Source of the DNA: Acidimicrobiia bacterium
Lineage (GTDB): Bacteria; Actinomycetota; Acidimicrobiia; Acidimicrobiales; SKKL01
Length of the DNA: 16,967 nucleotides
Assembly: GCA_041676705.1 (NCBI GenBank)
Contig: JBAYRL010000019.1
Location: 1-16,967, forward strand
Direction of reading: 5' to 3'
The notes under the pieces were generated by a model that searched no databases, was not told where the DNA came from, and saw only the letters and a program-made list of their open reading frames with translations. Positions 1-7,342 of this stretch are shown piece by piece (within the stretch, counting starts at the first letter, position 1; each line of letters begins with the position of its first letter). The position numbers and the translations under genes were made by a program.

Positions 1-121
1 GAAAAGCCTCAGCCAACACCGTCGAAATAGCCGCCGTCAACGTAGTCTTCCCATGGTCAATATGACCCATAGTCCCAATATTCACATGCGGCTTAGTACG
101 CTCAAACTTAGCTTTAGACAT
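1..121 (-). CDS. tuf: Elongation factor Tu, N-terminal fragment (runs off left edge)
   Basis: The first 40 residues of EF-Tu, the GTPase that brings aminoacyl-tRNA to the ribosomal A site in the cytoplasm. The start MSKAKFERTKPHVNIGT and the G1 loop GHIDHGKTT (residues 20-28) are diagnostic; the rest lies outside the window. It is the last gene of the rpsL-rpsG-fusA-tuf string and follows fusA after 56 bases. No good ribosome binding site sits at normal distance: AAAGG lies 13 bases before the ATG, separated by a small AGGT/ACCT hairpin. Codon use is odd: only one codon of 40 (GAC) ends in C, whereas neighbouring fusA is rich in C-ending codons. A second EF-Tu gene ends at the other edge of the window. 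Confidence 0.97.
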   Translation of the reverse strand, partial: MSKAKFERTKPHVNIGTMGHIDHGKTTLTAAISTVLAEAF

Positions 122-177
122 CTTTAGGTGGATACCTTTCTTAACGTTCTCTTTTTGGTCCGGTTACGACTTAGCGA

Positions 178-2262
178 TTACTCGCCTCGTACCCGGGCAA
201 CGATTTCTTCTTGAACCGCCACGGGCATCTGCTGGTACGAATGGAACTGCATGGTGTACGTGGCACGACCTTGAGTCCGGCTACGGAGGTCGGTGGCATA
301 TCCGAACATTTCGGACAGGGGCACTTCAGCCGTAATGGCTTGGCTATTGCCCCGTTGTTCGGTGCCCGCTAGGCGGCCCCGGCGGGACGACAAGTCACCC
401 ATAACGTCACCTAGGTAATCGTCTGGGGTGACCACCTCGACCTTCATAATCGGTTCGAGGAGAATTGGTTTGGCTTTGCGGGCAGCTTCTTTGTAAGCCA
501 TAACGCCAGCAATCTTGAACGCCATTTCCGATGAGTCCACATCGTGGAACTTACCGTCGAGCAGTGTGACCCTAACGTCAACCGTTGGGTAACCAGCCAG
601 CACACCGGCAGTGAGCGATTCTTGGACACCAGCGTCGACAGATGGGATGTATTCCCTGGGGATACGACCGCCCACGATCTTGTCGATGAATTCGTAACCT
701 TCACCAGGTTGGGTTGGCTCAAGCTTAATTTCCACCTCAGCGAACTGACCGGAACCACCGGTTTGCTTCTTGTGGGTGTAGGTGTAGCTATCGACCGTGG
801 CGCTGATGGTTTCACGGTAGGCCACCTGGGGCTTACCAACGCTGGCATCTACGTTGAACTCGCGCAGCATGCGGTCGACCAGAACCTCAAGATGCAACTC
901 GCCCATACCCGAAATTAGGGTTTGGCCAGTCTCCTCATCGGTCCGCACTTGGAACGTGGGATCTTCTTCGGCCAACGCATAAAGCGCCTTGGCCAATTTG
1001 TCTTGATCGGCCTTGGTCTTGGGCTCGACCGCCACTTGGATAACCGGTTCCGGGAACTCGAGAACTTCTAAGACGATGGGGTTCTTATCGTCGCAGAGAG
1101 TGTCACCAGTGCGAGTGTCTTTCAGACCAATACCTGCCACAATATGACCTGCCGAAACGTCGTCGCGGTCGATGCGGTCGTTGGCGTGCATTTCTACAAT
1201 GCGGCCAATACGTTCCTTCTTGCCGGTACGGGCATTCAGAACCGTGTCACCCTTGTTGATCTTGCCAGAGTAAACCCGGAAATAGGTGAGACGACCGTGA
1301 GGGTCGGCCACGATCTTGAATGCTAGGGCTGAGAACGGTGCTGTATCGGAAGCTTCTCGGGTGATTTCTTCGCCACCGCGCAAGCTTTGGCCGACCACTG
1401 GGGGCAGATCAATAGGCGAGGGTAGATAGTAAACCACGGCGTCGAGTAAAGGTTGTACACCCTTGTTTTTGAACGCCGAACCGCACATCACCGGCACAAT
1501 TTCGTTTGCCAAGGTGGCGTTACGAATGGCAGCACGGATTTCGTCAGCTGAAATCTCTTCGTCGCCAGCGTACTTTTCGAAGATATTTTCATCGAAGCCG
1601 CTAAGCACGTCGAGCAGGTTTTCACGCCACATTTCGGCGTCGTCCACCATGTCAGCTGGAATATCAACGATATCGAAAGACGCACCTAGATCTTCTTCGT
1701 GCCAAATAACGGCATTCATTTCGACTAGATCGACAACGCCTTTAAATTCGCTTTCAGCACCAATGGGCAGCTGAATAATGGCAATGTTGGCACCCAGTCG
1801 ATCAACAATTGTGTCGGCCGCAGCTAGGAAGTTAGCGCCAATGCGATCCATCTTGTTGATGAAACAAATGCGGGGCACATGATACTTGTTGGCCTGACGC
1901 CACACGGTTTCTGACTGGGGTTCAACACCAGCCACGCCGTCGAACACAGCAACCGCGCCATCGAGCACACGAAGCGAACGCTCTACCTCAACGGTGAAGT
2001 CGACGTGGCCCGGGGTGTCGATGATGTTAATGGTGTGATCACGCCAGTGAGCGGTGGTGGCAGCTGAGGTGATGGTGATACCACGCTCTTGTTCTTGCAC
2101 CATCCAGTCCATGGTGGCGCCACCTTCGTGGGTTTCACCGATCTTGTAGTTACGCCCGGTGTAAAACAGGATGCGTTCGGTGGTGGTGGTTTTGCCCGCA
2201 TCAATGTGGGCCATAATCCCGAGATTTCGGGTGTGCTCAAGGCTGGAACGACTTTGACTCAT
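178..2262 (-). CDS. fusA: Elongation factor G
   Basis: EF-G, the GTPase that drives ribosomal translocation and, with RRF, ribosome recycling. The 694 residues are the usual full length. The GTPase domain shows all signatures: G1 AHIDAGKT (18-25), G2 around RGITI (60-64), G3 DTPGH (82-86), G4 NKMD (136-139) and the GSAFKNKG G5 region. Later domains II-V read through to RARGE without a break, including the YRETI / HKKQTGGSGQFAEV stretch of domain IV. ATG start at 2262; the site upstream (AAGAGC about 9 bases away) is weak. It lies 134 bases after rpsG, with a short hairpin in that gap and no clear terminator or promoter, so it is probably co-transcribed with rpsL-rpsG and with tuf. A single normal EF-G; nothing points to the EF-G2 paralogue. 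Confidence 0.98.
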   Translation of the reverse strand: MSQSRSSLEHTRNLGIMAHIDAGKTTTTERILFYTGRNYKIGETHEGGATMDWMVQEQERGITITSAATTAHWRDHTINIIDTPGHVDFTVEVERSLRVLDGAVAVFDGVAGVEPQSETVWRQANKYHVPRICFINKMDRIGANFLAAADTIVDRLGANIAIIQLPIGAESEFKGVVDLVEMNAVIWHEEDLGASFDIVDIPADMVDDAEMWRENLLDVLSGFDENIFEKYAGDEEISADEIRAAIRNATLANEIVPVMCGSAFKNKGVQPLLDAVVYYLPSPIDLPPVVGQSLRGGEEITREASDTAPFSALAFKIVADPHGRLTYFRVYSGKINKGDTVLNARTGKKERIGRIVEMHANDRIDRDDVSAGHIVAGIGLKDTRTGDTLCDDKNPIVLEVLEFPEPVIQVAVEPKTKADQDKLAKALYALAEEDPTFQVRTDEETGQTLISGMGELHLEVLVDRMLREFNVDASVGKPQVAYRETISATVDSYTYTHKKQTGGSGQFAEVEIKLEPTQPGEGYEFIDKIVGGRIPREYIPSVDAGVQESLTAGVLAGYPTVDVRVTLLDGKFHDVDSSEMAFKIAGVMAYKEAARKAKPILLEPIMKVEVVTPDDYLGDVMGDLSSRRGRLAGTEQRGNSQAITAEVPLSEMFGYATDLRSRTQGRATYTMQFHSYQQMPVAVQEEIVARVRGE

Positions 2263-2396
2263 GGTGAGAAGCTCTTTAGTGGCGAGAGTGCGGGGGATAT
2301 GGGGTGAAGGAAAGAAACAATGTGGTTAACGCAGTCACGCCGCAACCCACCAAGGTGAGTCACGGCGAAACTATTAGAACTTAGGTGAAATAGTTA

Positions 2397-2867
2397 CTAC
2401 CAACGGTAGTGGGCGAACGCCTTGTTCGCTTCGGCCATCTTATGGGTATCTTCACGACGCTTAATCGCCGAGCCGACACCGTTTGAGGCATCAAGAATTT
2501 CATTTGCTAGACGCTCGGCCATGGTGCGCTCGCGGCGCTGACGGGAATAGCCGATCACCCAACGAATAGCCAGCGCATTAGCGCGGCGGGGACGAACTTC
2601 AATAGGTACCTGATAGGTAGCACCACCCACGCGACGACTCTTCACTTCGAGCTGGGGCTTCACGTTATCGATAGCCCGCTTGAGGGTAGCGGTGGGTTCG
2701 GAACCAGTTTTTTGCTCGACCATCTCGAGCGCATCATAAACAATGCCCTCAGCCAGGGTGCGCTTGCCTTTACGCATGGTTTTGTTCACGATCTGGGTAA
2801 CCAAAACCGAATGGTAGATAGGATCTGGCATTAGCTCACGACGGGGAGCTGGGCCTTTACGAGGCAT
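2397..2867 (-). CDS. rpsG: 30S ribosomal protein S7
   Basis: S7 nucleates assembly of the 30S head by binding the 3' major domain of 16S rRNA and lies at the E site. The 156-residue length is standard and the sequence carries the family core DPIYHSVLVTQIVNKTMRKG near the N-terminus, the KSRRVGGATYQVPIEV loop and the C-terminal KMAEANKAFAHYRW end. The ATG lies 2 bases after the rpsL stop, and its GAGGG ribosome binding site overlaps the rpsL stop region, which implies translational coupling. The gene ends in two consecutive in-frame stops, TAG TAA. In E. coli S7 is the autogenous repressor of this operon; whether that applies here cannot be read from the sequence. Confidence 0.98.
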   Translation of the reverse strand: MPRKGPAPRRELMPDPIYHSVLVTQIVNKTMRKGKRTLAEGIVYDALEMVEQKTGSEPTATLKRAIDNVKPQLEVKSRRVGGATYQVPIEVRPRRANALAIRWVIGYSRQRRERTMAERLANEILDASNGVGSAIKRREDTHKMAEANKAFAHYRW

Positions 2868-2869
2868 CT

Positions 2870-3241
2870 TTAGCCCTCTTTCTTGGCGCCGTAGCGGCTA
2901 CGAGCTTGCTTGCGGTCGCGAACCCCAGAAGAGTCGAGCGTGCCGCGGATTACTTTGTAACGCACACCGGGAAGGTCTTTCACACGACCGCCGCGAACCA
3001 ACACGATGGAGTGCTCTTGGAGGTTATGACCTTCGCCTGGGATGTACGCGGTTACTTCAATTCCGGTGGATAGACGGACACGAGCAACCTTACGAAGGGC
3101 CGAGTTCGGCTTCTTGGGGGTGCTGGTATAGACACGGGTGCACACACCACGGCGCTGTGGTGCGCCTTTAAGTGCAGGTGTCGGCGCCTTAGAAGGTTTA
3201 GACTGGCGACCCTGACGGACCAGTTGCTGGATGGTGGGCAC
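2870..3241 (-). CDS. rpsL: 30S ribosomal protein S12 (GTG start)
   Basis: S12 sits at the decoding centre and controls tRNA selection accuracy. The start is set here at a GTG (3239-3241), giving the standard VPTIQQLVRQGR N-terminus (fMet in the protein) and 123 residues, close to the usual 124. A GAGAGG ribosome binding site lies 6 bases before that GTG. A longer frame to an ATG at 3280 would add 13 residues not found in S12 and lacks comparable support. The streptomycin-determining region TPKKPNSALRK and the loop RVKDLPGVRY keep the lysines equivalent to K43 and K88 and the Asp that RimO modifies in other bacteria, so no S12-based streptomycin resistance is predicted. First gene of the rpsL-rpsG-fusA-tuf string. 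Confidence 0.96.
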   Translation of the reverse strand: MPTIQQLVRQGRQSKPSKAPTPALKGAPQRRGVCTRVYTSTPKKPNSALRKVARVRLSTGIEVTAYIPGEGHNLQEHSIVLVRGGRVKDLPGVRYKVIRGTLDSSGVRDRKQARSRYGAKKEG

Positions 3242-3300
3242 AAAGACCTCTCGAAATTGTTCTCGGACAGACACGGCCATACGTCAAGTCGCATTGGGCC

Positions 3301-3338
3301 GACTGTTTATCTTATGGGGTTAGATTGGAATTCGGCAA
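3301..3338 (-). promoter_or_regulatory. Candidate sigma-70-type promoter for rpsL-rpsG-fusA-tuf
   Basis: On the minus strand TTGCCG (3333-3338) and TAAGAT (3309-3314) are spaced by 18 bases, each matching 4 of 6 consensus bases. Initiation near 3300 would leave a leader of about 60 bases before the rpsL GTG. The -35 lies inside the downstream arm of the inverted repeat described next. The assignment rests on the match alone. Confidence 0.35.
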
Positions 3339-3374
3339 ACCTCTCACCAAAACGTGTTAGAGAGGTTTGCCGAA
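3330..3374 (-). terminator. 15-bp perfect inverted repeat between rpoC and rpsL, possible terminator or operator
   Basis: The arms at 3331-3345 and 3360-3374 are perfectly complementary over 15 bp with a 14-base spacer, giving a stable RNA hairpin 31 bases after the rpoC stop. No T-run follows on either strand, so it is not a canonical intrinsic terminator; it could be a terminator without U-tract, an RNA-processing site, or a DNA operator, since the candidate str promoter -35 lies in one arm. Confidence 0.5.
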
Positions 3375-3405
3375 GTTGAATAGAAAAATATTGGTCGGTT
3401 AAACC

Positions 3406-6400
3406 CTAGCTAGCCGGTTCGCTCAGGCCAGGCGTAATGCCAGCATCGGCTTGAGCTTTGTGGCTGGCGGCCAGGAAATCGGAAAGGCTTTGCTCTTCCC
3501 CATCGCTTGAGTAGTACTCCATGCGCTGGTAGTCAGGCGCCACCGTTTCGACATCGCGGTATTCGGTCAAACCGGTACCGGCTGGGATCAACTTACCAAT
3601 AATGATGTTCTCTTTGAGGCCCAACAGAGAATCAGAACGTGATTCAATGGCGGCTTCAGTAAGAACACGAGTGGTTTCCTGGAAAGACGCTGCTGATAGC
3701 CACGATTCAGTAGCCAAGGAAGCCTTGGTAATTCCCATTAACTCGGGACGACCTTCAGCCGGGGTCTTTCCTTCTTGGACCAACAAACGGTTGGTATCGG
3801 CATACTGCTTTTGATCAACACGTTCACCCGGCAAGAAATCGGAATCGCCCGGTTCTTGCACAGCCACTCGACGGGTCATTTGACGCACGATCAGCTCGAT
3901 GTGCTTATCGGCAATGGAAACGCCCTGGTCGCGGTAAACCTTTTGCACCTCTTCGACAAGGTACATTTGGGTTTCACGCACACCGCGGATCTCAATTAGT
4001 TCCTTGGGATCACGAGGACCTTCCACCAAAGCGTCACCGGCTTCGATGGTGTCGCCATCGCGTACTTCGAGGCGGGCCAAGTTAGGAATGGTGTACGACT
4101 CTTCGGTGTCGCCATCGTCAGCCACAATTGTGACCAGACGGTCTTTACCTTCGTCTTCCACAATTCGGACTACGCCCGAAATTCGCGCCAGGGTGGCCTT
4201 ACCTTTAGGACTACGGGCTTCGAAGAGCTCAACCACTCGGGGCAAACCACCGGCGATGTCGCCACCAGCGGCAATACCACCGGTATGGAAGGTACGCATG
4301 GTGAGCTGAGTACCAGGTTCACCAATTGACTGAGCAGCAATAACACCGACCGCTTCGCCCATTTCGATGGTTTGTCCGGTCGCCAAAGAGCGGCCGTAGC
4401 ATTTGGCACAAACACCATATTCGGCCTGGCAAGTTAGCACCGAGCGCAACCGTACCCGCGTGACTTCGGGGTCGTCACGCAATATTGCCATCTCGGTTTC
4501 GCCTACTTCGGTACCAGCTTCGATGACTGAACCGTCGGACAGCGTGACGTCGGCGGCCAAGGTACGGCCAAAGAGCCGGGTTTCAAGATAGGTTCGTTTG
4601 TTGGGCTTGTCCGGGCTTACATCCTCAAGCCAAGTGCCACGAACCGGCGAACCATCAGAAGCACAGTCGTACTCACGGATGATGAGTTCTTGGGCGACGT
4701 CGACCAGACGCCGGGTTAGATAACCCGAGTCGGCAGTACGCAGGGCGGTGTCAACCAAACCCTTACGGGCACCAGGAGTTGAAATGAAGTACTCGAGCAT
4801 TTCGAGCCCTTCACGGAAGTTGCTCTTAATGGGACGCGGAATCATGTCACCACGAGGGTTAGCCACCAAGCCTCGCATACCAGCGATCTGGCGAACCTGC
4901 ACCATGTTTCCTCGAGCACCAGAGCCCACCATCATGTCGATCGGGTTGAAGTGATCAGCGGCCAAGGCAGCTTCCATTGCAGCCCGCACCTTATCGGTGG
5001 CGTCGTTCCAGATTTCGACTTCTTTCTGGCGACGTTCACCGTCGGTGATGATGCCCCGGCGGAACTGTTGTTCCACCAGTTCGGTTTCAGCCTCGTGCGA
5101 TTCGAGGATGCCCTTCTTCTCAACAGGCGTCTTCACGTCGTTGATTGAAATTGTGAGACCAGAACGCGAGGCGTATTCAAAGGCAATAGCTTTTAGCGCA
5201 TCGAGGCTTCTGGCTACCACTGCCTTGGGATACTCATTTGCCAAACGGTCGACAATCTCACCAATGTGGCGCTTCTTCACTACTTCGTTAACGAAGCCGA
5301 AGTCTTCTGGCAGCGCCTCGTTGAAGAACACCCGTCCTGGTGTGGTCTTCATGCCGATCACACGGCCGTCTTCATCGATCGGAGCGTGACGACGGTCGCG
5401 CCATTCGATCTCGGCGTGCAGGGTGATTTCACCAGCTTCGTAAGCACGTTCTAAGGCGTGGAGGTGCTTAAAGACCTTGCCTTCACCCTTGTCGCCTTCC
5501 ACCAATTCAGTGAGGTAGAAAGCACCAATCACCATGTCTTGGGTTGGGGTTACCAACGGACGGCCATGGGCTGGGGAAAGCACGTTGTTAGCGCTAAGCA
5601 TAAGCACTCGGGCTTCGGCTTGAGCTTCCGCAGAAAGTGGCAGGTGTACAGCCATCTGGTCACCGTCGAAATCGGCGTTGAAAGCAGTACATACCAAGGG
5701 GTGAATTTGAATCGCTTTACCTTCAACCAAGACCGGTTCGAAGGCCTGAATACCCAAGCGGTGCAAGGTTGGAGCACGGTTCAACATCACGGGGTGTTCT
5801 TTAATTACATCTTCAAGAACATCCCAAACTTGGGGACGACGACGCTCGACCATGCGCTTCGCCGACTTGATGTTTTGAGCCAGCTCTTCATCAACCAGCT
5901 TCTTCATCACGAAAGGCTTGAATAGCTCGAGTGCCATCAGCTTAGGCAAACCGCACTGGTGCAGCTTCAGGGTGGGGCCAACCACAATCACCGAACGACC
6001 CGAGTAGTCGACTCGCTTACCCAACAGGTTCTGGCGGAAGCGGCCTTGCTTGCCCTTCAACATGTCAGAGAGAGACTTCAGCGGACGGTTACCAGGCCCG
6101 GTTACCGGACGACCACGACGACCATTATCGAAGAGGGCGTCAACAGCTTCTTGGAGCATCCGCTTTTCGTTGTTGACAATGATTTCGGGGGCACCCAAGT
6201 CGATGAGTCGCTTGAGGCGGTTATTTCGGTTAATGACCCGGCGATACAAGTCGTTCAAGTCGGACGTGGCGAAACGGCCACCGTCGAGTTGCACCATGGG
6301 GCGCAGCTCGGGCGGAATTACTGGCACCACGTCGAGAATCATGGCCGAGGGATCGTTGACCCGACGACCATTTTCGTCGCGACGGTTGAAGGCCGAAACG

Positions 6401-7332
6401 ATCTTTAGACGTTTGATGGCCTTTTGACGACGTTGTGCTGACAAGGGACGGCCGCCATCAACAGGGTCGATAGCTTCACGAAGCTTGATTTCTTCGTCGT
6501 CGAAATCGATCCGGCCGATCAAGCGCTTAATCGCCTCGGCACCCATGCCGCCTTCGAAATAATCGCTGTAGTTTTCAACCAGAGCGGCCCACAACTCTTC
6601 GTCTTCCACAATTTGGCGGGCGAAGAGACCTTTGAACTCGTCAAAGGCGCGCTGCAAGGTTTCGATTTCTGATTCGTAACGCTCACGGGTAGACGCCATC
6701 TCTTTTTCAGCCGCACGTTGGCGAGCCTTCAATTCGGCGTCTTTAGCCCCATCTTTTTCTAGTTGCGCAATTTCAGCTTCCACTGACTCGGCAATGCCAG
6801 CCAGTTCGAGTTGCATCTCACGTTCGATCAGCTCGCGCTCTTCAGCCAGCTCAACCTCAAGGTTGGGCAGGTCTTCATGGCGACGCTCTTCATCAACCCA
6901 GGTAACTAGGTTAGCGGCGAAGTAAATGACCTTTTCGAGCTGCTTAGCCTTCAACTCTTCACGGGGTTGGGTACCCATGAGCAGATAGGCCAACCAGGAA
7001 CGAGTGCCGCGCAGGTACCAAATGTGGCACGCCGGTGCCGCTAATTCAATATGGCCCATACGTTCGCGACGCACTTTGGAGCGAGTTACTTCGACCCCAC
7101 AACGCTCGCAAATGATGCCCTTGAAACGCACTCGCTTGTACTTACCGCAAGAGCATTCCCAGTCTTTGGTAGGACCAAAGATCTTCTCGCAGAAAAGACC
7201 TTCCTTCTCGGGCTTTAGGGTTCGGTAGTTAATAGTCTCAGGCTTTTTGACCTCTCCGTTAGACCATGAACGGATGGAGTCTGCTGTGGCGAGGCCAATA
7301 CGCAGTTGGTCAAAATTATTGACGTCGAGCAT
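3406..7332 (-). CDS. rpoC: RNA polymerase beta' subunit
   Basis: Largest subunit of core RNA polymerase, carrying the catalytic Mg2+ site. The 1308 residues match actinobacterial beta' length. The N-terminal zinc ribbon has Cys60, Cys62, Cys75 and Cys78 (WECSCGK ... ICERCGV). The catalytic NADFDGDQ motif starts at residue 552, with Asp554, Asp556 and Asp558 as metal ligands. The second zinc site is made from YDCASDG plus the cluster TCQAEYGVCAKC. Between about residues 145 and 245 there is a Glu/Arg/Lys-rich segment likely to form a helical hairpin, an insertion also seen in actinobacterial beta'. The ATG lies 10 bases after the rpoB stop with GAGAGGA 5 to 6 bases upstream, so the two large subunits are co-translated from one message. 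No frameshift or missing motif was noticed. Confidence 0.99.
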   Translation of the reverse strand: MLDVNNFDQLRIGLATADSIRSWSNGEVKKPETINYRTLKPEKEGLFCEKIFGPTKDWECSCGKYKRVRFKGIICERCGVEVTRSKVRRERMGHIELAAPACHIWYLRGTRSWLAYLLMGTQPREELKAKQLEKVIYFAANLVTWVDEERRHEDLPNLEVELAEERELIEREMQLELAGIAESVEAEIAQLEKDGAKDAELKARQRAAEKEMASTRERYESEIETLQRAFDEFKGLFARQIVEDEELWAALVENYSDYFEGGMGAEAIKRLIGRIDFDDEEIKLREAIDPVDGGRPLSAQRRQKAIKRLKIVSAFNRRDENGRRVNDPSAMILDVVPVIPPELRPMVQLDGGRFATSDLNDLYRRVINRNNRLKRLIDLGAPEIIVNNEKRMLQEAVDALFDNGRRGRPVTGPGNRPLKSLSDMLKGKQGRFRQNLLGKRVDYSGRSVIVVGPTLKLHQCGLPKLMALELFKPFVMKKLVDEELAQNIKSAKRMVERRRPQVWDVLEDVIKEHPVMLNRAPTLHRLGIQAFEPVLVEGKAIQIHPLVCTAFNADFDGDQMAVHLPLSAEAQAEARVLMLSANNVLSPAHGRPLVTPTQDMVIGAFYLTELVEGDKGEGKVFKHLHALERAYEAGEITLHAEIEWRDRRHAPIDEDGRVIGMKTTPGRVFFNEALPEDFGFVNEVVKKRHIGEIVDRLANEYPKAVVARSLDALKAIAFEYASRSGLTISINDVKTPVEKKGILESHEAETELVEQQFRRGIITDGERRQKEVEIWNDATDKVRAAMEAALAADHFNPIDMMVGSGARGNMVQVRQIAGMRGLVANPRGDMIPRPIKSNFREGLEMLEYFISTPGARKGLVDTALRTADSGYLTRRLVDVAQELIIREYDCASDGSPVRGTWLEDVSPDKPNKRTYLETRLFGRTLAADVTLSDGSVIEAGTEVGETEMAILRDDPEVTRVRLRSVLTCQAEYGVCAKCYGRSLATGQTIEMGEAVGVIAAQSIGEPGTQLTMRTFHTGGIAAGGDIAGGLPRVVELFEARSPKGKATLARISGVVRIVEDEGKDRLVTIVADDGDTEESYTIPNLARLEVRDGDTIEAGDALVEGPRDPKELIEIRGVRETQMYLVEEVQKVYRDQGVSIADKHIELIVRQMTRRVAVQEPGDSDFLPGERVDQKQYADTNRLLVQEGKTPAEGRPELMGITKASLATESWLSAASFQETTRVLTEAAIESRSDSLLGLKENIIIGKLIPAGTGLTEYRDVETVAPDYQRMEYYSSDGEEQSLSDFLAASHKAQADAGITPGLSEPAS

Positions 7333-7342
7333 TCAGTTCCTC

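Noticed and set aside
158..175. Sequence AAGTCGTAAC just after the fusA stop (minus strand), identical to a universally conserved 10-base stretch near the 3' end of 16S rRNA.
   Set aside because: Only ten bases match and the following bases diverge; a chance match of this length within a window this size is plausible, and no rRNA structure surrounds it.
544..918. Plus-strand open frames of up to about 220 codons opposite fusA, rpoC, rpoB, rplJ and rplK.
   Set aside because: They lie wholly opposite strongly conserved genes, lack ribosome binding sites and recognisable domains, and arise from codon bias of the minus-strand genes.
2345..2360. Short hairpin ACTCAC/GTGGGT with a 4-base loop in the rpsG-fusA gap, with two similar GTGACT stretches around it.
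   Set aside because: One pair is a wobble, no T-run follows, and nothing separates fusA from rpsG clearly; too weak for a terminator or operator call.
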